DNA of 64,000 nucleotides, taken from Labyrinthula sp. Ha (taxonomy: Eukaryota > Sar > Bigyra > Labyrinthulida > Labyrinthulaceae). The notes below the pieces were generated by a model. It ran no database searches, had not been told where the DNA came from, and saw only the letters and a program-made list of their open reading frames with translations. The position numbers and the translations under genes were made by a program. Below are positions 1 through 11,084 of this stretch, in pieces (the first letter of the stretch is position 1; every line of letters begins with the position of its first letter). The DNA lies in the NCBI GenBank assembly GCA_015227615.1, contig JAALGZ010000003.1, positions 1 to 64,000 on the forward strand. The letters run 5' to 3'.

Positions 1-3000
1 AGTAAATTCTCAAATTTTATCGCTCCTTGTTGGAGCTGGGCTTCCACAATAATTTCACCATATTTATCCCTGCCAAAATATATTTGATTTGGTGAAAGGT
101 TTAATTTTTGAGACAGCTTTCTATTATTTATGTAATGTAAAACCAGCAAAGTTAATTTTGGCCAGGCTGATAAGTTGAGTTGATATTCCGAGCACAAGCT
201 TCTAAATATCCTTAAGATCTCTCTATTCCTTCGTTCCACCCCACCGTTCGACCACGGCGAGTAAACTATTGTAAAGCGATGGGAATATCCTAAATGTTCT
301 TTTAATTGGCTCGCAACTTTACTCGTAAAATGACTTCCCTTATCAGAAACTAGTATTGTGTGGCCTGACAACCCATTATTGGCTGCCCAACCTAAAATAC
401 CCTGCACAAAACCATTCGAATCAGGAATACGCGAGTAGGTCAACCAGGTCTTCCTACTAAAATCATCCACGATGACTAATATGTATCCATGGTGGATGTA
501 AATGTAGTCTACATGTAAGACTATATTTGGTTTTGAGGCATGGGGTATCTCACCCAGCGGCCTTCGTAAAATTGCAGGGAATTTATCGCAATGCAGGCAG
601 ATATTGTGCAAGCATACCACTGCTTCTTTGATTCTTTTTAAAGTTATTTTAAAATAAAAAGATTGAACAGTAATAATATCATTCACTACTGATCCATGCT
701 TGTTCGCTAAGTATATCATAATTAAGAACTTATCTATGAGTTCATTAGGTATCCATAACTTCTTATCTACCCAAAGTAGATTTTCTTTTAAAGAACTATT
801 CTTTGGTTTTTCTTCTAATGTTTGAAAATATTTTAATTCTTCAGTATCTATATTATGTTCTATCCTATTTCTTTTTGGATGTAAGAAATTAAGTCTTTCA
901 TCTCGCCAGTTTTTCCATTGCTTTTCTTCTAAATAACTAAGTGTCTGAGTATTTAAATCACCTAATTCTTCCTCAGGTATATTCTCCAACTCCAAAGGAC
1001 TTATATATTTATTTCTGCTTCTTGTTTTTACAGCATTTGTTCTTAAGGTTAAGTCTCCAAAAATTATTTCTCCTTTTTCATTAGTTCTATATCTCAGGTC
1101 GTATTCGTTTTCAGTTAAGTCACCGCTGTAACCCCAGCGGGTTAACAAGTCGGTCATCCTATTCTCTGTACCAGCGCAGTGGTATACATTTATCGGGGTT
1201 TGTTGAATCAAAAGAGCCCATCTATGAAGTCTACTAAGTGTATATTTTTTGATATTTTCCGGCGGATTAAGAATAAAAAGCAGGTTCTTGTGGTCAGTAT
1301 AAATATCCAAAGGATTTACTGTAGTGCGTATAATAAATTGGAAACGTAGTAAAACGTGCATAATTGGCACCATTTCTTTTTCCGATATCGACCAAGTAAG
1401 CTGTGGTCCCTTAAAGGTGCCGCTCAGGAAGTAGACAGGGACTAGTTCGTACTCTTTCTCGCTAGAAATTTTTGTAATTTTGTTGATTAGTTTGCGACCA
1501 TGAACCTTGTTGTTAAATATCTTTTCAAAATCTTTTAAGGATATATTATTTTTAATTACTTCGTCTAGACTCGTATTTAGGTCTGCCAGTTGATTGGTGG
1601 TTAAATTAAGAGAATTGAATACTTCTTTTATAACTTTCTTTTCCTTTTCAATATTTTCTGCGGAATTATTTTCCGATATTTTTCCTAAAGAGGCTAAACA
1701 TCTTAGCCATCCATAGTCGTTAACATCTCTGACAAATATATTCTTCCTCCATTCATTAATGTCGGTATATTGATATTTAGAAGGTAATGTTTTGTGTAAT
1801 TTTCCGACAGCATTTATGGTTTTCAAAAACTCTAACTCCCGGACTCTTAAATTCTTTAAATTTAATACTTTTGTTTTTGAGAGAACTTCCTCAAGATGCT
1901 CTCTAATAAGATTATTATTCTCCTTAATAATTTCTTCTTCTGTTTTTAATAGGATTTCTTCCTCATTATATTCTAAATCTTCATAGACATTTCTATTCAT
2001 TAAAGGTTCCTTAATAAGTTGCGATTTCGGTCGGCTAACGGTAAGCACCGCTGACCACACCAAGTCGCTTGAGTCTGTATATAACTCCAATTGATCTTTG
2101 CTTTCTATTGTGCTAAGGGTACTTTCAGCGCAGATTTTTAGGGTCCGCTTAAATATGTCCATTATATTGCCTAAATCATCCATGTTTACAATATCTTGTA
2201 TTGGAATTTTGCTTCTATAACTCCTGGTGGGTTTGAAATTTAATTTCTTCTTCAAACTTTTCTTCATGTTATTCACTAAAGAAAGTAAAGAACTACGTAT
2301 TGTTGATAATTTCGGTATTGAGGGAGCCAACCAGGAGCTGATATATACTAAATCTTCTAACTGTCCCATAGTGGTTGGCGTTCCCATCTGTAAAATTCGA
2401 TTAAAATGATTTTCATTGAATATCCATCCTTCCCGTTTGATTACTCTTCCACACCACGGTATACTGGTCGCCATGAAGCAGCATTTCTCAACATTCATTC
2501 TAAGTTTGTATTTTTGACAATTCTTCAAAATTATATCTATTGTATCTAAAAATCCTTTGAATGTTGTTGCGTAGATGTACGAATCATCTAGCCACTGTAA
2601 AACTCCGGCGTCTTCTCTACCAAAGACTCCTTTCTCGCCACCCAAAATGTGGCTGATCATTCGAGAGGAGTATATCATAGGGGTATTCACATACCCCATA
2701 GGGGCACCTAGTAAACGGTATACCCCAAAAATGGTACTTATATTGAAAAACTTCGCAGCGTGATCTGATATCTTCAACATGTCAAATCCGCTCAAGGCGT
2801 CAAAAGAGGCCATATACTTTATGTCATTAGGTAACCAGCTTAATTGAGCTTCTAATTCGGGCATTCCAGCCCCGGAAACATAAACCCTTTGATTAAGAGG
2901 TCTTAAACCTATGACCATACGGTATTTATTACCCTTTTTCGGCACCATGAAGGCCGCCGAACTATATAGGGGGTCATTAATTAATTCTATCATCCCCATG

Positions 3001-5333
3001 GGTATAAGATCTGCTAACCTTTTGCTGAGGGCTTCCTTCTTTATTTTACTCATGTTTCGTGGAGAGGCCCTACAAGGAGGCATGTTTGGTATCTCGTGAA
3101 CTTCCATCGGAGGTAAATCACTGAGTTGACATAAGGATTGTCTCTTCCCAAAAGACTCGGTATTATTCTCCAATAAATTGTATAATTGAATACCCTCATT
3201 ATAGGTTAATATACCATTCTTAGAACATTGTTCCGTTTGTTGTTTAAATATTTTATGTATTTCTTGAATTTCCAGTAACTTCATTTGTCTTGTTTCTGCT
3301 TCGTTAGATGAGGTGTTCTCACCATATCCAATCTCGATTGTATCTTCATAGTTTTCTATGTCTCCATTCCATAAAATAAATTCTTCTTCTTGAATATTCA
3401 CGGTCCCTATAGACCTGTTTAAATTATGCTCATTAGCGTGGGTATTCCTAAAATCAGTTTTCTTATTCCTCCAAGTATTTCCAGAGGTCTCGGTATATTC
3501 AAATTCAAGTAATGTGTTGTCATTCAAAGGAAGATAGCTTACATCTTCATCCTTCATCTCAGACCAATATTCATCATCCTCTTCTTCAGCGGAAGTAAAT
3601 ATGTTTCCAATGCCAAGTTTATTAATACGATGGCTAACACCCGCATGTTTAACATCATCGAAAGGTAGTGTTACGACATTCGTGCTTTGGCCACCATCTG
3701 GAACATTGCTCTTCATCACATCGAGAATATTCTTCGAATTATGTAGGTATTCACCGTTCACATCCGGCATCGATTTCTCCACAGCCATGACATTATTGGT
3801 GTTATTTTTCATTGGATTGGTGAATGACTTAGTATTTCCATCATTCTCCTTAGGTTTTTCTACATTATTGTTATTGATTGCATTAGAGTTATTGACATTC
3901 CAATTTCTTTTTCTTTTGTCATAATATTCATCCCTGGAAGCCTTTGCCTCTGATGCTGATAGTTTGCAGGACTGAGAATGGTGATCTCGCCTGCAGCGAG
4001 TACAGATACCCTTCATTAGGCAAAAGATATATTCTCGCTTTAAATTTTCCGAAAAGGTCTTAGAGCCCGTCATATTATTGACCTCATTTTCTGCTTCAGG
4101 TCTTGAATATAGCTTTATCGTCTGTCCTTCGGAATTCTTCTTAAAGTTATTGTTATTTAGATCTGTTTTATTCTTTTCTTTCTGGGTTCCGTTCGCGGAA
4201 TTACTTGTCGTGGGATTGTTGGAACTTGATTTCTTCTTCGTTGGAGCTTTCACAAAAGACCTCCAATTTAACTGGTCCATTTCTCTTGATCTCTGGAGCA
4301 AGTACTTCTTCAGTTTCCGCCATTTCTTCAATCCCTGGGCTTCCTGCAAATCAGTTATATCACCCCTAATAAAATAAGTAGGTAGCTTCTTCAAAATATG
4401 ATAGCATATGCGTTTTTCCTTACCTTTTAGTAGAGCAGTCTCTCCTAATTCCTCATCAATATGCAATAAATATTGCTGCATTGCAGCCGAGGGACTCAAG
4501 CTACCCCAGTCCCATTTAACTTCTTTAACTCTTTCAATAATGTTGTCTTTACGCACGTCTTCAAACTCACCCTCAATCTCTATTAATTTCCTCAGCATCC
4601 TTCTGGGCCTTGAAACATCCGTACCTAAACGTTTAAGTTGAGCAGTTACCTTATGATGGATACACTGAAGTATATCCGCCTTAGGTAACCCATAAGTATT
4701 CCTAAGTTTTGCTTCCCAAGATCTGAAGGACTTCATAAATTCGGACACATCATCCGGCATAATGGAAGTTAGGGTTGGCCTTTGTGTCGATCTTTCTTGA
4801 AATTTAAGACCCATCTTGACCAACTCACTCCTTGAACTATATATATTATCAGAATCTTCAGTCTCTTCATCTGTTTCCAAAGAATCTTCATCACTTGTCT
4901 TATCTATGCTCATATTATCTTTTTTATTTTGCTTTTTGTTTTTTTGATTTTTATTTTTGTTTGTATTTTTATTTTTGTTATTTTGACTTGAATCCAAATT
5001 TTCCAACTTCTCCTCTATGTTTCTTATTCTTCCTAATAATTCATCATTGATATTAATCTGATCTAAATAGCGATCCTCCTCTCGACGATGGTCTTCTGTA
5101 TTTAACTCATCTCGGGCAGGTTCCGCCTCAATGTCTTCAGTTTCTACTACAGGTTTATCAAGATCATCCACTCTTTGATTATAAATTTGATCCTCGAACC
5201 TCTTCTTCATCTGAAGATACATCTTATTGAGCCGATCGTGTGTATGAGGATATCTTTCAACGTTCTCTTCGATCATCTGGTCCAATAAATTAATCTGTTC
5301 CTCCGCTACACTATTCCAATCTCTAGTTGACAT
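1..5333 (-). CDS. gag-pol polyprotein of Ty3/gypsy element (partial)
   Basis: A single open frame of about 1,777 codons starts at the ATG at 5333 and is still open at the left window edge. The N-terminal third is gag-like: charged, Lys/Asn-rich, with a zinc knuckle (CTRC...H...C) near 3960-4025. Reverse transcriptase follows (about 3080-2400), with the fingers motif PKKGNKYRMV, FDALSGFDM and the catalytic LDD. RNase H spans roughly 2120-1130 with YTDSSDLVWSAV and YTDHKNLLFI. Integrase lies at about 780-60, with a Cys-rich N-terminal segment and the acidic catalytic segments HVDYIY, SDKGSHF and GGVERRN. Fused gag-pol in one frame is known for several gypsy lineages. It encodes element proteins, not a host function. 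Confidence 0.88.
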   Translation of the reverse strand, partial: MSTRDWNSVAEEQINLLDQMIEENVERYPHTHDRLNKMYLQMKKRFEDQIYNQRVDDLDKPVVETEDIEAEPARDELNTEDHRREEDRYLDQININDELLGRIRNIEEKLENLDSSQNNKNKNTNKNKNQKNKKQNKKDNMSIDKTSDEDSLETDEETEDSDNIYSSRSELVKMGLKFQERSTQRPTLTSIMPDDVSEFMKSFRSWEAKLRNTYGLPKADILQCIHHKVTAQLKRLGTDVSRPRRMLRKLIEIEGEFEDVRKDNIIERVKEVKWDWGSLSPSAAMQQYLLHIDEELGETALLKGKEKRICYHILKKLPTYFIRGDITDLQEAQGLKKWRKLKKYLLQRSREMDQLNWRSFVKAPTKKKSSSNNPTTSNSANGTQKEKNKTDLNNNNFKKNSEGQTIKLYSRPEAENEVNNMTGSKTFSENLKREYIFCLMKGICTRCRRDHHSQSCKLSASEAKASRDEYYDKRKRNWNVNNSNAINNNNVEKPKENDGNTKSFTNPMKNNTNNVMAVEKSMPDVNGEYLHNSKNILDVMKSNVPDGGQSTNVVTLPFDDVKHAGVSHRINKLGIGNIFTSAEEEDDEYWSEMKDEDVSYLPLNDNTLLEFEYTETSGNTWRNKKTDFRNTHANEHNLNRSIGTVNIQEEEFILWNGDIENYEDTIEIGYGENTSSNEAETRQMKLLEIQEIHKIFKQQTEQCSKNGILTYNEGIQLYNLLENNTESFGKRQSLCQLSDLPPMEVHEIPNMPPCRASPRNMSKIKKEALSKRLADLIPMGMIELINDPLYSSAAFMVPKKGNKYRMVIGLRPLNQRVYVSGAGMPELEAQLSWLPNDIKYMASFDALSGFDMLKISDHAAKFFNISTIFGVYRLLGAPMGYVNTPMIYSSRMISHILGGEKGVFGREDAGVLQWLDDSYIYATTFKGFLDTIDIILKNCQKYKLRMNVEKCCFMATSIPWCGRVIKREGWIFNENHFNRILQMGTPTTMGQLEDLVYISSWLAPSIPKLSTIRSSLLSLVNNMKKSLKKKLNFKPTRSYRSKIPIQDIVNMDDLGNIMDIFKRTLKICAESTLSTIESKDQLELYTDSSDLVWSAVLTVSRPKSQLIKEPLMNRNVYEDLEYNEEEILLKTEEEIIKENNNLIREHLEEVLSKTKVLNLKNLRVRELEFLKTINAVGKLHKTLPSKYQYTDINEWRKNIFVRDVNDYGWLRCLASLGKISENNSAENIEKEKKVIKEVFNSLNLTTNQLADLNTSLDEVIKNNISLKDFEKIFNNKVHGRKLINKITKISSEKEYELVPVYFLSGTFKGPQLTWSISEKEMVPIMHVLLRFQFIIRTTVNPLDIYTDHKNLLFILNPPENIKKYTLSRLHRWALLIQQTPINVYHCAGTENRMTDLLTRWGYSGDLTENEYDLRYRTNEKGEIIFGDLTLRTNAVKTRSRNKYISPLELENIPEEELGDLNTQTLSYLEEKQWKNWRDERLNFLHPKRNRIEHNIDTEELKYFQTLEEKPKNSSLKENLLWVDKKLWIPNELIDKFLIMIYLANKHGSVVNDIITVQSFYFKITLKRIKEAVVCLHNICLHCDKFPAILRRPLGEIPHASKPNIVLHVDYIYIHHGYILVIVDDFSRKTWLTYSRIPDSNGFVQGILGWAANNGLSGHTILVSDKGSHFTSKVASQLKEHLGYSHRFTIVYSPWSNGGVERRNREILRIFRSLCSEYQLNLSAWPKLTLLVLHYINNRKLSQKLNLSPNQIYFGRDKYGEIIVEAQLQQGAIKFENL

Positions 5334-5383
5334 TCTTATTCGGTTTTTTTCTTTTTAAGTATTGATATCAATATAACTTACTC

Positions 5384-5396
5384 AGAGTTTTCACCA
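5384..5396 (-). other. Candidate tRNA primer-binding site
   Basis: Read on the minus strand this begins TGG one base after the proposed LTR end (TGGTGAAAACTCT). On the plus strand it therefore ends ...CACCA, as the 3' end of a tRNA would. This is the expected place for minus-strand primer binding. I did not match it to a particular tRNA. Confidence 0.35.
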
Positions 5397-5397
5397 G

Positions 5398-5523
5398 TGC
5401 CGTGTAAAAATGGTCTAGAAAATTTCCTGGTATAGCCTTGTTTGTAAATATAAATGTAAATATAAGTTAACGTGTATAGATTGCAGCGATTTCCAAACTC
5501 GTCAGTCCAAAACAGCTACAGCA
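5398..5523 (-). repeat. Candidate 5' LTR, about 126 bp
   Basis: On the plus strand this stretch starts TGCCGTG and ends TACAGCA. The ends are imperfect inverted repeats (TGCYGTR) with the TG...CA termini usual for LTRs. It lies just upstream (element sense) of the gag start and directly abuts a possible tRNA primer-binding site. The partner LTR is outside the window, so the boundaries are inferred from end motifs and position only. Confidence 0.38.
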
Positions 5524-6581
5524 GTAAGTAAATATGGGATCCGTAAATATTAAGTATTCTTTTAAGCGCTTGGAGAAATTTAAATAACTTCGTTATATTT
5601 TATATTTTTGTTGGTGTATATATATCTCTCTCTATAGTAATGTCATATTGTAAAATACACATCTATAATAAATACTCTAACTTTCCTGCACAAATAATAT
5701 ATATTTATATGCTAAGGTCAAATATATTAAGTTCACGTGAAGCATCCCAAGTTATTCCTCATAAAATAAACACTTCTGAGTTACATGTTTGTTTGATGAG
5801 TTTGTCCAAAATCGGGACTTGTTTTATATTTAAAGTTTTTTCTTTTTATTATTGTAAATGGAATAAAGTGATGACGTGGAATAAAAAAATGCAAAATATT
5901 TTATGCTGTCTCGAAATTTGTATGAAGCATAAGAAATAGGCGTTTTTATCGAGATAACGAGAATTTCTCGAGAAGGATTTTACCTAAATATTTGTTTTGC
6001 GAGATATCGAGAGAGCTCTTCTCGAAAAGCTCTAGTTAAGACTCTCTCGCTAAACAAACCAAATGGAAAAACATGAATAAAGAAAGATGAGTTGGAAATA
6101 ATAATTAAAAGGTAAGTGGTTGAAATATTAAAATATAGTATTTTAGGGTTAGTTGAAACATATTTTGATGGGTAAATAATCGAAGCTTGGAGTATGAAGT
6201 TTTAAGTTTTTAAAAGCAGATTCCTATCCAAGAAATTATTACAGAGAAAACTAAGCCGGTTTTCTGACTTTGTTGAAAGAACGTTTACACGTATTCAATA
6301 GGCTGCAGCTTTAAAAAGAAATGATTTTTGTTAATTTAAATGTATTAAGAGTCTACAAAAAGTACAGTGATGTAATATTCACAAGTAATATTTGAAATCT
6401 AGGTAGAATACAATAAAATTGTATGAAGTGTGTAAGTACTAAGTTATATAACTCACTAAAAAAAAATATTTTCTAACAGGATATCGTTCTTTTATATTTT
6501 ATCTCAGACTAAGAATATGCTAGAGCTATGACTCTGTGCCTCTTGAGTGAAAAGGCATTTACTTGTTTAATGGGCTCGGCT
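5524..6581. other. Gene-poor stretch with CTCGAG-rich palindromes
   Basis: I see no supported gene. At 5948-6050 there is a cluster of overlapping imperfect palindromes built on CTCGAG/GAGAG words, possibly the end of an unidentified DNA transposon. A 100-codon open stretch at 5640-5939 has no recognisable content and is AT-driven. Confidence 0.4.
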
Positions 6582-7440
6582 TCTTGACCCCAGAGTCAGT
6601 TGCCCCTCCTGAATTGATTGGTCAGACTAATCTCCCTAACTATATATCTTTGCCATGCTTCGCCTGAACTACTTATGCGTAGAATTAGGTTTTCACCATA
6701 CTTGGAAAAAAATTTAATGGGCTGATAGAACCCTATTGAGCTGATTCCAAACCAAATTTACAAATAAAAGCTATGCAAAACGAACAAAGAAAAAGCGTCA
6801 ATATCTAATCGAATTTTTTTTTAGCCCAAAGGATAAAAATCAGAGTTAGATTCTAGGGAGATAAAGTGTAACTACCTATTCCAGTTCAGAAAAAATGATT
6901 GAGCTCATTATTAATCTTTCCAGTGCGCTATTAAAATGAGAATTTTGTACTTCAGGTTACTTATTCGAATCGCCAAGCCTTGCACAGTGGGATCGTTGCT
7001 ATAATTTACATAAAAGAGATAAATTAAAATGTATTTCACACAAGAATTGCTTACTTTAAGTTAATATTAAGCTTAATTCTGAGACTTTTAAATACATTTT
7101 CGTCATATTTAAAGAAAATTACTGCAATCATGAGCTGAAAACGCTTTAAAACGTTTACAAACTAGTACAAAATACCATACAACAGATAAATGGGAAATAA
7201 TTGAATACTTAAGAGTTTCCGATATTAGAATCACGGCAGCAGATGTTGTTTTGCATCTTTAATTATAATGAATTGGGTCATCAATTATTTAGTTAATTGT
7301 GAACTGAGAGGAGTTAGAGAAGAGGGAAAAGTTTCTGAGGATGTAAACGCTCAAATATTCATTAAAAGTGCGCATAAAATATTCAAGTAAAAGTCGAAAA
7401 TGTGAACTGTTCAACCCAAACAAAACAGATGAAAAACCTA
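6582..7440 (+). mobile_element. MULE remnant A (N-terminal half)
   Basis: A decayed plus-strand copy of the N-terminal half of the MULE transposase found intact-looking further right. Nucleotides about 7030-7270 line up with 13860-14100: the AAGTTAATATTAAGCTTA run, the segment coding the NENHCDHEVK region, and the CGGCAGATGT segment coding AAADVALH. The GACTC/GAGTC terminal motif shared with other copies sits at 6582-6625. Many stops and shifts are present; it codes for nothing. The catalytic half is absent and may be represented by remnant C at 11.1 kb. Confidence 0.65.
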
Positions 7441-7989
7441 GGATAAAATTACTAACCTTTTGACAACAAATAAGAACTAAAATAAATGGTCTATGTTTGG
7501 GTTTGTTTCTCTGTGTTGAACTTATCGGTATTCTTTGCTTATTTTTACTTGTTGTTCGGTGCTTCAGTGAGCAAAGAAATCTTACTGACTATACAACCTA
7601 TAATATTGTTTTTGTGGCAACAGAAATTGATAGTGTTTATTGTAACGATGTTTTTGCTTTTATATTTTAAGTATTATAGTATTCTTAACCAAGATAACTC
7701 TTAACAAATACATATGAATCTTTCTTAAATACATTCTCTTTAAATGTTCTTAAACATCATCACTCAAGAGTTTTCATAATTGTCTTCTTACTTTAGACCT
7801 TTTCCGATATTCGATATCAATTTCCCCTTTTTCCCTTTTTTCTTCCTTTGCTTCTTTTCATTTCTTCTGTTCTTTTTTCTGCAATTAGACAGCCAATTGT
7901 TTACATCATGTAAGAACATGTTTTGTTTTCTGGCTTGATAGCGACGTCTCCTTCATTATTTTCTTTCTATATATATATATAGAACATTA
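7441..7989. other. No recognisable gene
   Basis: AT-rich sequence without a supported gene; a short (TA)n run lies at about 7968-7981. The open frame at 7486-7704 is hydrophobic and low-complexity and I do not regard it as coding. Confidence 0.4.
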
Positions 7990-8970
7990 TATCCCTCCTT
8001 CTGGATTATTTGCTTGACAAACAATAATTAGTTTACAGCTACTTAATGCTACTACATGGACATTTTATTCCCCCTTTTCTCCCCGTCATTATTACCATTT
8101 CTTAGCATAACCTTGCTAGAAGTTAAATTAAAAAATTGAGCTTAATCGCGAGCCACTTAGTTTCTTTCACCACATTGGAAAGCGCAACCATCTTCTTTTT
8201 AGATGACGAATTTACAGATGTTTTTGTTTTTTTTTACTTTGAAAAGAATCGCCGGCAAATTTAGCTTCAGAAAGTATCCGGTCATAGAGTAACACTCCTT
8301 TACCAAACCGTTTCATACTTCGCAGAAAATGCTCCAATACCTGCTCTTTTTGCTCCATTTCATACCTTAATAGAAGCATTCTCGTTCAGAACAAGTATCT
8401 CATTATCTTCTTGGCAGCATTAAAGTAAAACATCGACGGTTTGCTGGCTTGTTGAGCAAACATATTAACGATGTAGGTAATGCCTGCTCTATAGATCATG
8501 TTAACATAGGAGAGTGATGCTATTTTTGACTGGAATTACTTTTTAGTTTCATTTCTCTGCTTTTAGTTTCTTTGTTCATAAGTAAGTTTGATAAATGTGA
8601 GATATCTTCATTCTTTTCCTATCAGATATTAAAAAGCTTATCAATTCTTCAGTATAGTTTATTATCGTCAACTGGATATATTCTTTTGTGTTTTTAATTT
8701 CAAAGCTAAAATAATTATTGATATTTAAAATACCTTCCACCTTGCATTTTTTTCTTAATTCCTCTAGAATCTAGTTTATTTTCTTCATATTATCGCAATA
8801 TGTTTTATAGAGGGCAATCCTCCAAATGCCACTTAATTTCATTGGAGGACTTATCTCAGTGAATAATTTAATTTCCCTTAAGAAACCAGTTATAAAATCA
8901 GATAAAATACTGAAGTAATTGTAATAAGCAGTTACACAGATGTAATACAACTTGTTTTGTATCATTCATT
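7990..8970 (-). mobile_element. Ty1/copia retroelement remnant
   Basis: Minus-strand fossil. Short stretches resemble the end of a copia-type reverse transcriptase and its RNase H: an RNase H-like segment VALSNVVKETKWLA at about 8120-8200 and a segment with NMFAQQASKPS and FNAAKKIMRYL at about 8380-8470, in the expected order. The region is heavily broken (many breaks) and old; no LTRs were recognised. Confidence 0.55.
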
Positions 8971-9479
8971 GGAAGAACGATGGATTGTATTTAGATGGAG
9001 TAAAGCAAACGAGCAAATAACAGAAGAAGCTGTCCCAAAATATGAAAGCGCATCCTATTCAAGAAATTGAACATGAAAACATGGACCCGGTTGTTCCAAT
9101 ACATAAAAACTGATTCTCCTGAATCAGTGAAACAGAATACAGTTGTGAAATTTCATTTATTTAAAACGAAACACGAGGGGTGGACTTTTATGTGTTGAGA
9201 ACCCGTACAGGGCTAGGTTTAACCTTCTCAGAGAAAAGCTAACTGTTGGCAATGTATATGAAAGAAACAACAAAAGAAACGTCCCAATAAGAATATATAA
9301 AAGCCAACAAGGTATTTTCTATTTATGTTTTTATATTTTAGAATAAAAATAAGAATAAGAGTTGGCAAATGAAAGTTGTTGATAAGATAAGGAAAGATTC
9401 TGTGGGCTAGGGTAGTGTTTACGTTCGGAAATCTCCTGAGATAGGATATAAATAGACGAGTATTATAAGAAAAACTGCT
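8971..9479. other. No recognisable gene
   Basis: Between the copia remnant and MULE remnant B I see no gene, RNA or clear repeat. Confidence 0.35.
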
Positions 9480-11060
9480 TAGCTGTTTAAGTTCGGCTTA
9501 CTTTGACCCCTTACAGTAGTCTCTTTCCTCTTCTGTTTCCTTTTCTTGGAGACAGAATCGCGGACCCATAGTGCTGAGAAAGGGATATGTCCACCTCGGA
9601 AAAATTCATATCGGTGTTCTGTCTCAGGGCCTCTGTCATCCGTATGACAGTAGCGTACGCCTTTCTCCATTCTTTTTCAGTGCTATACTGAGCTTCTTCA
9701 CATAGTATCTTGCATGCAGATTGCAACATCGAACACTTGGTGCCTGATTTTTTTTGGGACTAAAAGATCTTTGAAGCCAGACACCTTAACGTTGAAATTC
9801 AGAGAATTATCTAGTGATGACTCTGTTCTTCCCAAATCTTTCATTGCTGGAATGAACCATCGATGGTTCTCAAAATGCCACCTCGGAAGAAACAGAATCT
9901 TTTAAATATAATGGATATCCAACTTAATGCAAACACGAGTGAAATGCCTGCAAGGGAGGTTGAAGTCTGTCTGGCAAGTGCCTGTGCAACCTGGAATCAT
10001 GGTGTCATTAACTCTTTCAATGGTCAACTCAAAAGTTCTTGACTCAATTTTCAACTTCTTCAGCACCAAGTAGGTTTTGTCCGTGCGATCCAATGAGATG
10101 AAGCACCCATGGACCTTCTTCAAATCCACTGTCAACCTTTCACTTACTTCATCCGAAACATCACCGCTTTCATTAACAATTTCCCTGGTTTTCTTCACGA
10201 TGGACCAGGTATAGTCTTCTACATGTTTGTCATGGTAAGTGAAAAGTTGTTCAAGGGTCCATCCCTGTTGCTTCAAGTAGAATTTAGCCCTTTATTGAAA
10301 CTTGGAATGTTATCCACTAACCTGTTGGGTTGAACCATATCCAAAGATCAAGTTTTTTTCTGGAAAGGTCCAACACATAGATTTTTCATTTTCCCTATTT
10401 TATTTTAGGCTTGATTGCAGCTCATGATATTGAAGTTTATTCATCACGCTATACATCTCCTCATCAAATTGAATCTCAAAACCTAGATCTTGAAGCTCCC
10501 GATTGTTCTGAGAATCAACAAACCTTTTGAAATCAGCTCCACGAAATCCTTCGACTCCAGATGAGAAGGAAGATGAAAGGTGCTTCACGCAGTGAAAATG
10601 GCCCGATCCGAGATCTTGAGTTGATTTTGTCAGAGCTAGTGGCTCATCGGAAATGATAAACATCATCTTCTTCAGTTCAAAGTTAGTGAGGCCTCATGCC
10701 GCATCCATCTTGTTTTTGATTTAAACTAGATTGCAATCGAAGTTGACTGTCTTCATAAAACAGTTAACTCCTACGGGAGACATTGACACGAAGATATACT
10801 TAGACGACCTGTGGCTTCTATCGATTGCACCAATGTGTATCTTGTTGCTTAGTATTGGCTGGCTTGCTCTTGCACATGACTTTTTATTCTATACACTTTT
10901 CTTATGTGATTTCCTCTTAAACATTAGATTGGTTGAATTCTTCACTATGGTCTTATCCGAAATATTGAAGACAAATTCTATCTACCAATCATATCACCCT
11001 GATCTATAGTACAAATAACGTCATCCATTTAAGCCCTTAATGCTACGCCATAGCGGGCTA
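9480..11060 (-). pseudogene. MULE transposase remnant B
   Basis: Minus-strand decayed MULE transposase, in order from about 11060 leftwards. It shows the start of the DDE domain (matching IDTTHG...RYRLVAM, near 10830), the second catalytic segment (SDEPLALT) followed by HCVKHLSSSFSSGVEGFRG at about 10640-10560, and the SWIM zinc-binding segment (CTGTC...LPCRHF) near 9920-9990. The C-terminal tail ending SPRKGNRRGKRLL is at about 9511. The pieces lie in different frames with several stops and frameshifts, so it is not expressed as a transposase. It keeps the SWIM Cys-x-His that the best-preserved copy has lost. The N-terminal domain is barely detectable. Confidence 0.8.
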
Positions 11061-11084
11061 CTACTGTGTTCCTCCTGGTCCTGA

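Larger units (their letters stand above)
1..5523 (-). mobile_element. Ty3/gypsy LTR retroelement, 5' part
   Basis: Minus-strand LTR retroelement running off the left edge of the window, so its 3' end and second LTR are not seen. From right to left it has a candidate short LTR (5398-5523), a candidate primer-binding site, and one long reading frame coding gag with a zinc knuckle, reverse transcriptase, RNase H and integrase, in the order typical of Ty3/gypsy. The RNase H and integrase wording resembles gypsy elements I know from oomycetes and other protists. The part in view looks whole, with no breaks noticed, which suggests a recent insertion; age cannot be judged without the second LTR. Confidence 0.88.

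Noticed and set aside
5640-5939. 100-codon plus-strand frame beside the candidate LTR
   Set aside because: Composition looks random for AT-rich DNA; no motif, no splice partner.
5948-6050. Cluster of CTCGAG palindromes as a transposon terminus
   Set aside because: No partner end or target duplication found.
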